Positions 12,942 to 22,513 of a stretch of 64,000 bases of DNA are shown piece after piece. The stretch lies in NCBI GenBank assembly GCA_028023455.1, contig JAQFVV010012420.1:4716001-4780000 (forward strand). Direction: 5' to 3'. The notes under the pieces were generated by a model. That model saw only the letters and a list, made by a program, of their open reading frames with translations. It did not search any database and was not told the DNA's origin. Within the stretch, counting starts at the first letter, position 1. Every line of letters begins with the position of its first letter. Source of the DNA: Epiperipatus broadwayi (lineage: Eukaryota; Onychophora; Udeonychophora; Euonychophora; Peripatidae). Position numbers and translations under genes: made by a program.

Positions 12942-14840
12942 TGAGCCGGATTGATTTCCGATTCAATGGTTTTATTACTAAAATTAATAAAGGAAAAACA
13001 ACTTCATTTTCATTAAATGTCTAATGCTAAAATTTGTATTATTATTTAAAACACATACACATTTATATTTAAAGTAGATCATTTAATGTTTATAAAATTG
13101 ATTTTAAAATAGTTTACTTTCACCACCTGTTTTAATCAATTTGATTAAAAACAGACAAGCTTGCTAATTATATATTCCTGTTGCTTTTATTGTAATTATT
13201 TTTAAAGTTAATTCTAAAAAAAAGCGGAGATTTAGTTTTGTATTTGTCATTTTTGTTTCAATTATCCCTGGTTGGAAGTCTTAAATTAGATTGAGTGGGA
13301 AATTAATATTTGCCCTGCCTGGAATATAGAATGGACACTAATGAAAGTTTTGCACGGGAAATGTAGCAAGGCAAGGATAGCCCACCAATTTTTAGAGAGA
13401 GATGGATTCATTATTAGACACACACTTGGATTATTGCCTGCTAAGAGTCAGATGGTTTTGAGTAGCTGTTCAGACGTAGAATTGCCTGCTAAAAACAGAA
13501 ATAATTATTGACAAACTTCGTTGCTGTGCAAGATGTCAAAATCCACCGCTGTGAGTTTTGCCATCATTAGAATGTCTGGCTAATTTAAACAAAGGACAGA
13601 CCCACACCTACCAGCTCTTCTTCAGTCATGCCATGAACCTCTAAAATAAACACTACCTCTATCTTGCCACTGTCAAAGGACCTGAAAGATGAACTATTAT
13701 CAAAAGTGCACACTCGTCACTAAATCACTAGGACTCTGCCTTACCATAAGCTAAACTTTTTCCTATTCTAGCCAGGGTAAATAAATTGTGTTTAATTAAA
13801 TCTCCGCTCAATCTAATGATAAATATGTTTTAAAATGGTATTAATTGTTTTTTTTAATTATTTATTATCTGTATGTACTCTTTTCTAGTATTTAAAGTGT
13901 GTCTTGGAATCTTAGTTTTAAGATTCCAAGTTTGTTTGCAATTTTCGTTTATCAGGGGGTGCATAAGGTGATTGTATTTTATATGTTTAATATATACCTG
14001 ATTATTTCGTTAACTATTACAAAACACATTGGCAGTTTTCGTAATCTTTATTTATTTACCTGCCCTTAGTTGTACAATAAAGAATCTTTAAACATGTTTC
14101 GTTTGCGCTGTTTGTGCAAACAACAAAATCTTTTTGCTGGCTATTTGTCAAGTTATTTCTTCGGGTTGTCTGAAAATAGTCTATTTCTTTCTGGATTATG
14201 TAAGATCGTAATCAAATATCTGTTGCTGTCTTGTAGGTGAGATCAACCATGTTTACTTTGAATGTAGTATTACGTGCAGCAGTCCTGTGGCATTTTAACG
14301 ACAGTAATTAGAATATTACTGCTCGGATGTCCGTGCTGGTTTCGTCGATTTCCGACGGGACAGTAACTGTTTTATTATCCCTGATTCAGGAAGATAGGGT
14401 TGTTGTTTGTTTTTGTAATTTTACAACTGGCCAGCAAGAAGACATTATCCTAACCATTTCTTATATTTTGAGTGAGAGAATTTTATTGCCAAAATGTTTA
14501 ATGCCTTCATGTTTGTCGTACTCTTGTGCACTCTCTGGTAAATATACGTATGTTAACATAAGTCACTTTTATATTCGTGGCTAGATGTCTTTACTATATT
14601 GTCTAACTTATAAAATTAATAAATTGTTTAAATTTATTTGGCTGACGTTTGTCTTTGTGCTTTGATTTCTCAGCTGTCTAAATAATATTTAAGATATCTT
14701 GTTCCTCCCTGAGTGTAGTTCGGTGCCTTTTGATTCGCATATCCTGTCCACCCTAAAATAAATGTCTAGTTCCTATTTTCGGACTAGTGGCGCCCCCAGG
14801 GTCAGTATATGCGAATCTCAAAGATCTTTCTCCCATTACA
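12942..14840 (+). repeat. 5' LTR
   Basis: Starts TGAGCCGGATTGATTTCC and ends near TCTCCCATTACA. It contains a perfect 12-bp stem with a 4-base loop (CTTGGAATCTTA / TAAGATTCCAAG, 13903-13930), a polyadenylation signal AATAAA at 14076-14081, a second AAAATAAA near 14755, and the palindrome CTGTTTTAATCAA/TTGATTAAAAACAG near 13126. An open frame at 14327-14584, also present in the other LTR, has no recognisable domain. TGGCGCCCCCAGGG lies about 50 bp before the end. Confidence 0.85.
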
Positions 14841-15333
14841 TATATAGTAATTTTTAGCGCATCAACATGGAGCTTCCGAGTTTTCAAACCCATGTGAGAT
14901 TTTGTTTAGACGGTTGAGAAAGATTTCAGGTGTAAGTGGCAAGATCTAGTCGGTAGAGGTTCGATTTTTGTTAATTATTGCATGTATTGTTGGAGCAGTT
15001 TGGTAGAATGGGGTTTTGTCTTTTTCATATGACATAAATAAATAAACAATAAATAGCGTATTTTCAAAAAAAGTTCTGTCAGAGTTATTTTTTTTTTTGA
15101 AGAGTTAAATGTATATAGTTCATCTTTTTCATATGACATAAATAATAAATAGAGTTTTTTTTGTTGTTGTTGTTTAAATAGAAGAAAAATAGTTCGGAGT
15201 AAAATTTTCGAAGTTAAAAGTAGTAAAAATAGTTCGTTGTCTTCTTGCATATAAATAAATAGCGTTTTATTTGCTTTGAGATTTTTTATTTAAAAAAAAA
15301 AAAGTTAGTATAGTAAGTTAGCCTTGTGTAAAA

Positions 15334-16671
15334 ATGGAAGGTAAAGAAGAAGGTGACAGGGCGGCAGGTTTGGAAGAGAGCCCTGTTTCATTTAAATACC
15401 CCCAGATAGTAGAAAAAGAAGAGAGCGAGACACAGATGATGATAAAGTTGATAATAGAAATGAAACAAAGTCAGCAAGCTGAGATGAAAGAAATATGACA
15501 AGAGTTGCTGGAAATGAAACAAAATATAGCAAAACAAAATATAGAAATAAAACAGAGTCAACAAACAATACTGCAGGAGTTGAGACAGGAAATATTGAAG
15601 AAAGTCGACAAAAATCAAGCAGCTATAGAAGCCATAGAGAAAGATTGAAATAAGGAGGTTCAGGAAGTTGAAATTTTAAAGGAAGAGATGAAAGAAGTAA
15701 AAGATGAGGTACAGCAAGGTAGTGTTAGGACAGGTAGTTTAGAAATAAAGATGGTGCAGGTTGAAGGGATGTGCGAGGAATGGATAGACATACATAAAAC
15801 AACACAAGTAGAATTGGAGATGTTAAAGGAAGGAGAAATGCAGAGAGAAATAGATCTGAGGGTTGATGGTGCTGTCAGGAAATTAGAAAAGATGTTTGAA
15901 GGCATAGAGGAAAGTAAGGATAATTTGAAAACAGAAGTACAACAAACTTGTATTGATATGATAAAAGGACTCGAATATAGGCTAGCTGGGATAGAGAATA
16001 AACATAGGGCGTTCTATACTGAAGACAAACAGTATGAAACAGAAAATGAATATAGAGAGTCGAGAAGTAAAAGACAGGAGGGGCCCTCCAGTAGATTCTT
16101 GGAAAAACAATTCCTAATGGAAACGTTCAAGGCTGAGGTGGGAGAAAGCCCATTAAATCATTTAGGAAGTTTGGCTAATATGTTTCGTGTCCAAGACTGG
16201 CCAGAAAGGGATAAAGTTACAGTAGCCAGTAACTACCTTCGTGAAACAGCCTCTGACTGGTGGCACACTTTATTCACCAAACCAAGAACATTTGAGGAAT
16301 ATAGGCATGCCATTTTAAGAACATTTTGGAGTGAAGCCAGACAGGATGGGATACTCTATAAAATATCCCATGAGAGATATTCCAGCATTCGCGGTGAAAC
16401 ATACACGCAATTTTTTTATAGACAAGTAGCGAAACTCAAGGCATTAATGGCCTTTCCATTGTCGGACGATCAAGTCACGAGGACTATCCGACATAATATG
16501 CCACCAGACATACAACAAATGATGTTGAGTAATAATGGGCGGTCGATAGAAGAAATGGCAGAATTTTTAACGGCTGTAGATTTTGGCAATGTATCAAAAG
16601 AACCTGCAGACAGGTTCAAGAGAGTAGATCGTCCTGACCAAACTCTTCATAAGAAGCAACCGCCTGACTGA
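15334..16671 (+). pseudogene. gag: retrotransposon Gag (capsid), two in-frame stops
   Basis: Reading from the ATG at 15334 gives one frame of about 445 codons interrupted by TGA at 15496 and 15646. The frame after the second stop is open for 327 codons. The N-terminal third is acidic, glutamine- and lysine-rich and coiled-coil-like (repeats of EMKQSQQ type). The C-terminal half is a Gag capsid domain of the Ty3/gypsy-type (Retrotrans_gag) class: FLMETFKAEVGESPLNHLG, then AVASNYLRETA-like WW region (ASDWWHTLF), the FEEYRHAILRTFW helix, YTQFFYRQVAKLKAL, and MPPDIQQMML. Capsid forms the particle that packages element RNA in the cytoplasm. There is no CCHC zinc knuckle and the protein ends HKKQPPD. 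Both stops are TGA and would become CGA (Arg) by one transition, consistent with CpG decay. It is probably inactive. Confidence 0.8.
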
Positions 16672-16907
16672 GCATAAGTGATATTGATCGGACGTACTGT
16701 TTAAAAAAAAAAGGAAAAACAGACAAAAAAAAAAATTTGTTAATGATTTATGAGAATGGATAAATGTAAGAAATGAAATATTGTTTTGGTTTTTCATGAG
16801 TGCGTTCAGTCAAATTTCTAGGGGTAGTTTTTAAAATGTTTATAGTTTAAAAAAAAAAAAAGTTGCAGGAATGTTTTTTTTTTTTTTTGATCACGGGTTG
16901 AGGCAGT
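16672..16907 (+). other. interior 3' region of the LTR element
   Basis: Non-coding, with A-runs at 16702-16712, 16726-16734 and 16849-16861, then a T-run and GGGTTGAGGCAG directly before the 3' LTR. The last stretch sits where a polypurine tract is expected but is not a clean purine run. Confidence 0.5.
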
Positions 16908-18844
16908 TGAGCCGGATTGATTTCCGATTCAATGGTTTTATTACTAAAATTAATAAAGGAAAAACAACATTTTCATTAAATGTCTAATGCTAAAATTTGT
17001 ATTATTATTTAAAACACATACACATTTATATTTAAAGTAGATCATTTAATGTTTATAAAATTGATTTTAAAATAGTTTACTTTCACTACTTTGTTTATAA
17101 AATTGATTTTAAAATAGTTTACTTTCGCTGCCTGTTTTAATCAATTTGATTAAAAACAGACAAGCTTGCTAATTATATATTCCTGTTGCTTTTATTGTAA
17201 TTATTTTTAAAGTTAATTCTAAAAAAAAGCGGAGATTTAGTTTTGTATTTGTCGTTTTTGTTTCAATTATCCCTGGTTGGAAGTCTTAAATTAGATTGAG
17301 TGGGAAATTAATATTTGCCCTGCCTGGAATATAGAATGGACACTAATGAAAGTTTTGCATGGGAAATGTAGCAAGGCAAGGATAGCCCGCCAATTTTTAG
17401 AGAGAGATGGATTCATTATTAGACACACACTTGGATTATTGCCTGCTAAAAGTCAGATGGTTTTGAGTAGCTGTTCAGACGTAGAATTGCCTGCTAAAAA
17501 CAGAAATAATTATTGACAAACTTCATTGCTGTGCAAGATGTCAAAATCCACCGCTGTGAGTTTTGCCATCATTAGAATGTCTGGCTAATTTAAACAAAGG
17601 ACAGACCCACGCCTACCAGCTCTTCTTCAGTCATGCCATGAACCTCTAAAATAAACACTACCTCTATCTTGCCACTGTCAAAGGACCTGAAAGATGAACT
17701 ATTATCAAAAGTGCACACTCGTCACTAAATCACTAGAACTCTGCCTTACCGTAAGCTAAACTTTTTCCTATTCTAGCCAGGGTAAATAAATTGTGTTTAA
17801 TTAAATCTCCACTCAATCTAATGATAAATATGTTTTAAAATGGTATTAATTTTTTTTTTTAATTATTTATTATCTGTATGTACTCTTTTCTAGTATTTAA
17901 AGTGTGTCTTGGAATCTTAGTTTTAAGATTCCAAGTTTGTTTGCAATTTTCGTTTATCAGGGGGTGCATAAGGTGATTGTATTTTATATGTTTAATATAT
18001 ACCTGATTATTTCGTTAACTATTACAAAACACATTGGCAGTTTTCGTAATCTTTATTTATTTACCTGCCCTTAGTTGTACAATAAAGAATCTTTAAACAT
18101 GTTTCGTTTGCGCTGTTTGTGCAAACAACAAAATCTTTTTGCTGGCTATTTGTCAAGTTATTTCTTCGGGTTGTCTGAAAATAGTCTATTTCTTTCTGGA
18201 TTACGTAAGATCGTAATCAAATATCTGTTGCTGTCTTGTAGGTGAGATCAACCACGTTTACTTTGAATGTAGTATTACACGCAGCAGTCCTGCGATGTTT
18301 TAACGACAGTAATTAGAATATTACTGCTCAGACGTCCATGCTGGTTTCATCGATTTCCGACGGGACAGTAACTGTTTTATTATCCCTGATTCAGGAATCT
18401 AGGGTTGTTGTTTGTTTTTGTAATTTTACAACTGGCCAGCAAGAAGACATTATCCTAACCATTTCTTATATTTTAAGTGAGAGAATTTTATTGCCAAAAT
18501 GTTTAATGCCTTCATGTTTGTCGTACTCTTGTGCACTCTCTGGTAAATATACGTATGTTAACATAAGTCACTTTTATATTCATGGCTAGATGTCTTTACT
18601 ATATTGTCTAACTTATAAAATTAATAAATTGTTTAAATTTATTTGGCTGACGTTTGTCTTTGTGCTTTGATTTCTCAGCTGTCTAAATAATATTTAAGAT
18701 ATCTTGTGCCTCCTGAGTGTAGTTCGGTGCCTTTTGATTCGCATATCCTGTCCACCCTAAAATAAATGTCTAGTTCCTATTTTCGGACTAGTGGCGCCCC
18801 CAGGGTCAGTATATGCGAATCTCAAAGATCTTTCTCCCGTTATA
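16908..18844 (+). repeat. 3' LTR
   Basis: Collinear with the 5' LTR. By eye there are roughly 25-30 single-base differences, mostly transitions at CpG/TpG/CpA positions. It also carries a private tandem duplication with a 42-bp period (17050-17084 and 17092-17126) and a 3-base deletion near 16968. The hairpin CTTGGAATCTTA/TAAGATTCCAAG is conserved at 17908-17935. The end is near TCTCCCGTTATA. Confidence 0.85.
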
Positions 18845-18849
18845 ATATA

Positions 18850-19153
18850 TTAGTGTTTTTCCTGAAGGTTTGTGATGATGGTATTTTAGTTGTATTTATA
18901 TATTCGACTATTTCCATAATCTAATATTAAGTACTGAATTTAATTTTATTTAAATTTCCCAATTGCATTCAACTGTTAGTAATAGCACACAGGTTAATTT
19001 AATACAACAACATTTTGAGAGGTATTATTCTCATCTCTTCATCAAGTATTGCAGGCCTTACTAGTCAGTTATAGCATTGGAATTGAACCTGGATCCTTAC
19101 ATTATTGAATTGTGAATTTTAAGATAATGCTCTAACCAACTGATCCCTCATAC
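18850..19153 (-). repeat. tRNA-derived SINE, antisense copy
   Basis: On the minus strand a tRNA-like head (about 19153-19060) has an A-box (AGTTGGTTAGAGCAT) and a B-box (CAGGTTCAATTCC). It is followed by a body containing GAATAATACCTCTCAAAA, GTGTGCTATTACTAACAG and a tail region with AAACCTTCAGG. The same head and body occur at 45553-45835, so this is a dispersed family. Pol III would transcribe it from the internal A/B boxes. The copy abuts the 3' LTR end. Confidence 0.8.
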
Positions 19154-19179
19154 CAAAGACAAGAAATCAGAACAAATTT

Positions 19180-19835
19180 TATTACTTGTCTATGAGGTTC
19201 CTTCAATTTTTTCTACTTTTTTCTAAGAGCAAAGTTGATCAGTGGTTTCAATACATTATGGATAGTCACACTAGGTTGACTTATGGGGTTATTCACCATT
19301 GTCATATGAGCAGCTTCTATGGATTTTTTTCTTTGTACCTTTCCCTCTATATCTAATATTTTTGTATTTTTCCAATTGAACATATGTTCATTGGTACATA
19401 CATAGTCTGCTATCTTAGAAATCTTGTTTTATCTGTTCTAATTCTCAGTTTGTGCTCTTGCAATCACTTTTCAAAGGGGTGACTGGTCTCACTAATATAT
19501 ATTATTCCATATTCACATAGTATTTCAGAGATTCAGTTTTTGCTTTTCAGATTTTCAAGTTTAGCTTTGTAGATGTTATAATTTCTCATAATGTGTTATG
19601 ACTCAGAAAAGCTGTTCTGTTGTTATACCAATTGCAGATTTTATTTAATTTGTCTGCTATTTTTGGTACATAAAGGTATACCACAGTACCAATAATTGTT
19701 TTTTTAATGATTATGTTTGTTTTGTATTTAAGGTTTTCTTAATAACAACTGTTGGATGAACATTTTTCATAAGAGTTTGTTCTATATAAATCTTTTCTTT
19801 TTTCATATTTCTCGTTGATGATACATTTGTTATAT
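19180..19835 (-). pseudogene. Penelope-like element: linker and GIY-YIG endonuclease fossil
   Basis: Conceptual translation of the minus strand through frameshifts gives, in order, a linker (TLVIKK-like, then VVYLYVPKIADKLNKIC with NWYNNRTAFLSHNTL), then the GIY-YIG-type module CEYGIIYISETSHPFEK followed by LQEHKLRIRTDK and an ERYKEKNP stretch. These match the spacing of the Penelope linker and endonuclease (usual forms: CxCGxxYIGETGRxLxxRLxEHK). The second half of the GIY-YIG motif reads IYISET rather than YIGET. In an intact element this domain nicks target DNA for retrotransposition. Many stops; inactive. The reverse-transcriptase part next to it is in the opposite orientation. Confidence 0.75.
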
Positions 19836-19839
19836 GGCC

Positions 19840-20135
19840 ACATGGTGGAGCACTACTACAAATTTTCTGGGAACACATCAATAACACATACTCTTTAATA
19901 AAATTCCCAATAGAGTCAGGTTAAGAACAAGAATTGGCATTCATAGATGTTCTTGTGATAAGACTCCCTCATGGCAGAATCAAAAACCCACATATAAAGG
20001 AAAATATTTAACATATACATCTAATTTTACTAGAAACACAAAACATGGAGTTATATTATCATTATGAAACAGAGCAATAAAGTTTGTTCAGAAACCAGTG
20101 ATTTCAAAAATGAGGTAGTTGTTTTATAGACATCC
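19840..20135 (+). pseudogene. Penelope-like element: reverse transcriptase C-terminal fossil (inverted)
   Basis: The plus strand reads FWEHINNTYSLIKFPIESG, a frame change, ELAFIDVLVIRLPHGRI, and then relics of the KPTYTNRYL-type box and of the CSETSDF..NEV stretch. This is the Penelope reverse-transcriptase C-terminal order (HINxxHPxIKFTxE, LxFLDVLVxRxPDG). It lies head-to-head with the linker/endonuclease at 19180-19835, so one insertion seems to have been partly inverted. Stops and one frameshift are present. Confidence 0.7.
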
Positions 20136-20139
20136 ACGC

Positions 20140-22120
20140 TGCGTGATGGTGCAATTTATGTGCTAAAACACATAAAAACACTGCTTACGTGAATGAACTT
20201 ATTTTCATAGCCATGTGTTACATGTATACAACAGTTCTGTTGTACTACACATTGCAGGCCACATTGTTGCATCACAGTAAATTATTTTGGTGAATTTGTA
20301 CACTTCACATTTTTTTACAGTGTCATGTGAGGGTGTGTGTCTTACAATTATGTATAAATGGTTAATTGTAAATAAAGTTTAATTTTTTTTTATTGAAATC
20401 ACACAATTTGAGCAAGCAATAATTATCAGAGGGTTTACACATTTCTGTAGTCAATACTTTGAAGGAGGTAATGCATCAAATAACGTATTCTCGATAATCT
20501 CAATGAAACAAAGAACACAGAAAACCTAGATGTTGTTCGATTCTTGCAATTACCAACCACCTTGTTCAAGCTATACATCTGATATATTACTGTAGTCATA
20601 AACAGCTTGTTTTTTTAAATTTATACCAAAAAAAAAAAAAAACCATAATAAATGTGAAATTTGTTGATGCATACATTAGTAATTAACGTTAGTACTAAGA
20701 CATTTAACTAAGATTTGGAATGGACTATGAATGATACACAACACATTGTTTATAATTTAATATATTTTAATTCTTAAATATAGATTAAATAAACATAAGT
20801 GCATTGAACAACACATGCAGGTGGGTTATAAAGTAAACATATATAAAACAAATATTGGCAAGTAATAGAATAATAACTGAATAAGTTATTATTTAACAAG
20901 CATTTAGAGTTTTAGAATTTAATTTAAGAAATGGCAAGTTTTTATTTTTAAAATACATTTAAAATTTTAATCCCAAATTTCATTAATTGCTATCTTTAGA
21001 AATTTATTGTTTTCTAATTATTGTTCAAAGGTTGCAATGAATATACTAAATAGGGAATACATAAGTGGGGCCAATGTCTATAAGACCCTAAGGATAGGTT
21101 GATTTCGGTTGTTGTTGATTGCTTACAGATGATTTCCCAAAAAATGACTTTTTTTTATAAAAACAGATAACTTTTTTTAAAAAGAGTTTGTAAATATTTT
21201 ATTATATATGTGTGTGAGACTATCCCAGGAATTGAAATTTATACACCAATACATTTAAATAGAGAGTTTTTAACTGAGAATATTTCAAATTTATATTATT
21301 AATTTAAAAGAGTTGTAATGCTTCTCTAAATGTATTGCATTATGGCTTCTCTGGCATATATATGTAAGTGGTTATACACATATAATAATGTTCACACTTC
21401 ATTTAATTAGATCATTTTATTAATTTTAAATTTATAACTACGTATACATTACAGGCATACAGACATTAATATATATTAAATGTGTGCTCATATCCACACA
21501 TACACATAAATATACACTATTACATATCAAAATAAATTATTCTGATTATATACATGGACTGCGAGGGTTCAAACTGTTGGAAAACATACTAACTATGATG
21601 GAACATAGTAGGTGAAATGGGATGATGGCTAAATAATACCATTTCAAGCGGAACCAAAAAACCTAATAAGTTTTAATTTTTTTGATGTTGTTTTAAAACA
21701 AAAACAAAGTGAAACCAAAAAAAAAAAAAAATCACAATAAGTTTTAAATTTTTTTGTTATTTAAAAAAAAAAGTTTACTAACTTTAGTATTTATTTTTTA
21801 AACAAAAATAGAAAACCAAAAATACAACTGTAATAAGCGTAGTAAGTTTTACATTGAAAAAACAAAAATACCCCCCCCTCCAAAAAAAAAACTGAAAAAT
21901 ATTGATTTTATTTTATATTTATTTATTTTGTTGATGTTAATAAAAATGTTATACAAAAAAATAAAATAAAATTTGTGTTTAATTTATTTGTAAATAAAAA
22001 AAAGTAAAAAAACAAGGAATTCAAATTTTAAAAAAAAGGCCTGGGAATGTTCATAAGCTATATTTTTTCAAAAAAAACAACAATGCCCTCATGTGGTGTG
22101 GATGCCTATAAAACAACTAC
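20140..22120. other. AT-rich non-coding DNA with degenerate internal repeats
   Basis: No gene recognised. Around 21640-21870 a loosely repeated unit occurs about three times (GxGGAACCAAAA ... AATAAGTTTTAA variants), mixed with A- and T-runs. An AATAAA followed by a T-run near 20371-20390 may be a polyadenylation relic of an unknown transcript. Confidence 0.4.
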
Positions 22121-22127
22121 CAAAAAG

Positions 22128-22190
22128 AAAAAGATTTATACAGAACAAACTCTTATAAAAATTGTTATCCATCAGATATTATTAAGAGGT
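22128..22190 (+). pseudogene. short Penelope-like linker scrap
   Basis: AAAGATTTATACAGAACAAA and the following 40 bases match, with a few differences, the minus strand near 19735-19805, the start of the Penelope linker fossil (KIYIEQTLMKNVHP-like). The homology stops where the foldback element begins, around 22180-22190. Confidence 0.6.
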
Positions 22191-22513
22191 AGTTGTGGAG
22201 GAACAGTACTACCACCGGTAGATGGTGCTGCACCACCATCAACAACCAGCCTAAAACTTGCAAGTGATAAATTTCTATATGAAATTGGGTGAAATTCCTA
22301 AAATAAAAGTGCCCGAGGCAATACAAATGCAATGAAGCTCGCAAGTGATAAATTTCTATACGAAATTGGCCAAAATTCCCAAAATAAAGATTGCTGAAGC
22401 AAATTTCATATAGAAATTTATCACTTGCAAGCTTTGGGCCAGTTGTTGATGGTGGTGCAGCACCATCTACCAGTGGTAGTATGGTCCCTCCACAACTACC
22501 ATTTAATAATATG
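22178..22513. repeat. foldback (inverted-repeat) element
   Basis: The left arm, 22178-22300, is the reverse complement of about 22395-22513. Both arms contain GGTAGTTGTGGAGG, TAGATGGTGCTGCACCACCA and TTGCAAGTGATAAATTTCTA, at roughly 90 per cent identity by eye. The spacer contains a third copy of the GCAAGTGATAAATTTCTATA segment. Arm ends continue into ATATTATTAA on both sides. Open frames at 22047-22292 and 22165-22518 arise from the arms and are not genes. No transposase is present. Confidence 0.85.

Larger units (their letters stand above)
12942..18844 (+). mobile_element. non-autonomous, gag-only LTR retrotransposon
   Basis: Two near-identical direct repeats of about 1.9 kb (12942-14840 and 16908-18844) flank a 2.07-kb interior whose only gene is a gag relic at 15334-16671. 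No protease, reverse transcriptase, RNase H or integrase reading is present in either strand of the interior, and the room left is too small. If the repeats are taken as TG...CA(TA), the immediate flanks share a 4-base ATAT that could be the target duplication, but the AT-rich context makes this uncertain. The interior before the 3' LTR ends in purine- and A-rich tracts. The element would need reverse transcriptase and integrase from a full-length relative. Confidence 0.85.

Noticed and set aside
14327-14584. 85-codon frame in the LTR (also 18338-18589)
   Set aside because: Conserved only because the LTRs are copies of each other; no domain recognised.
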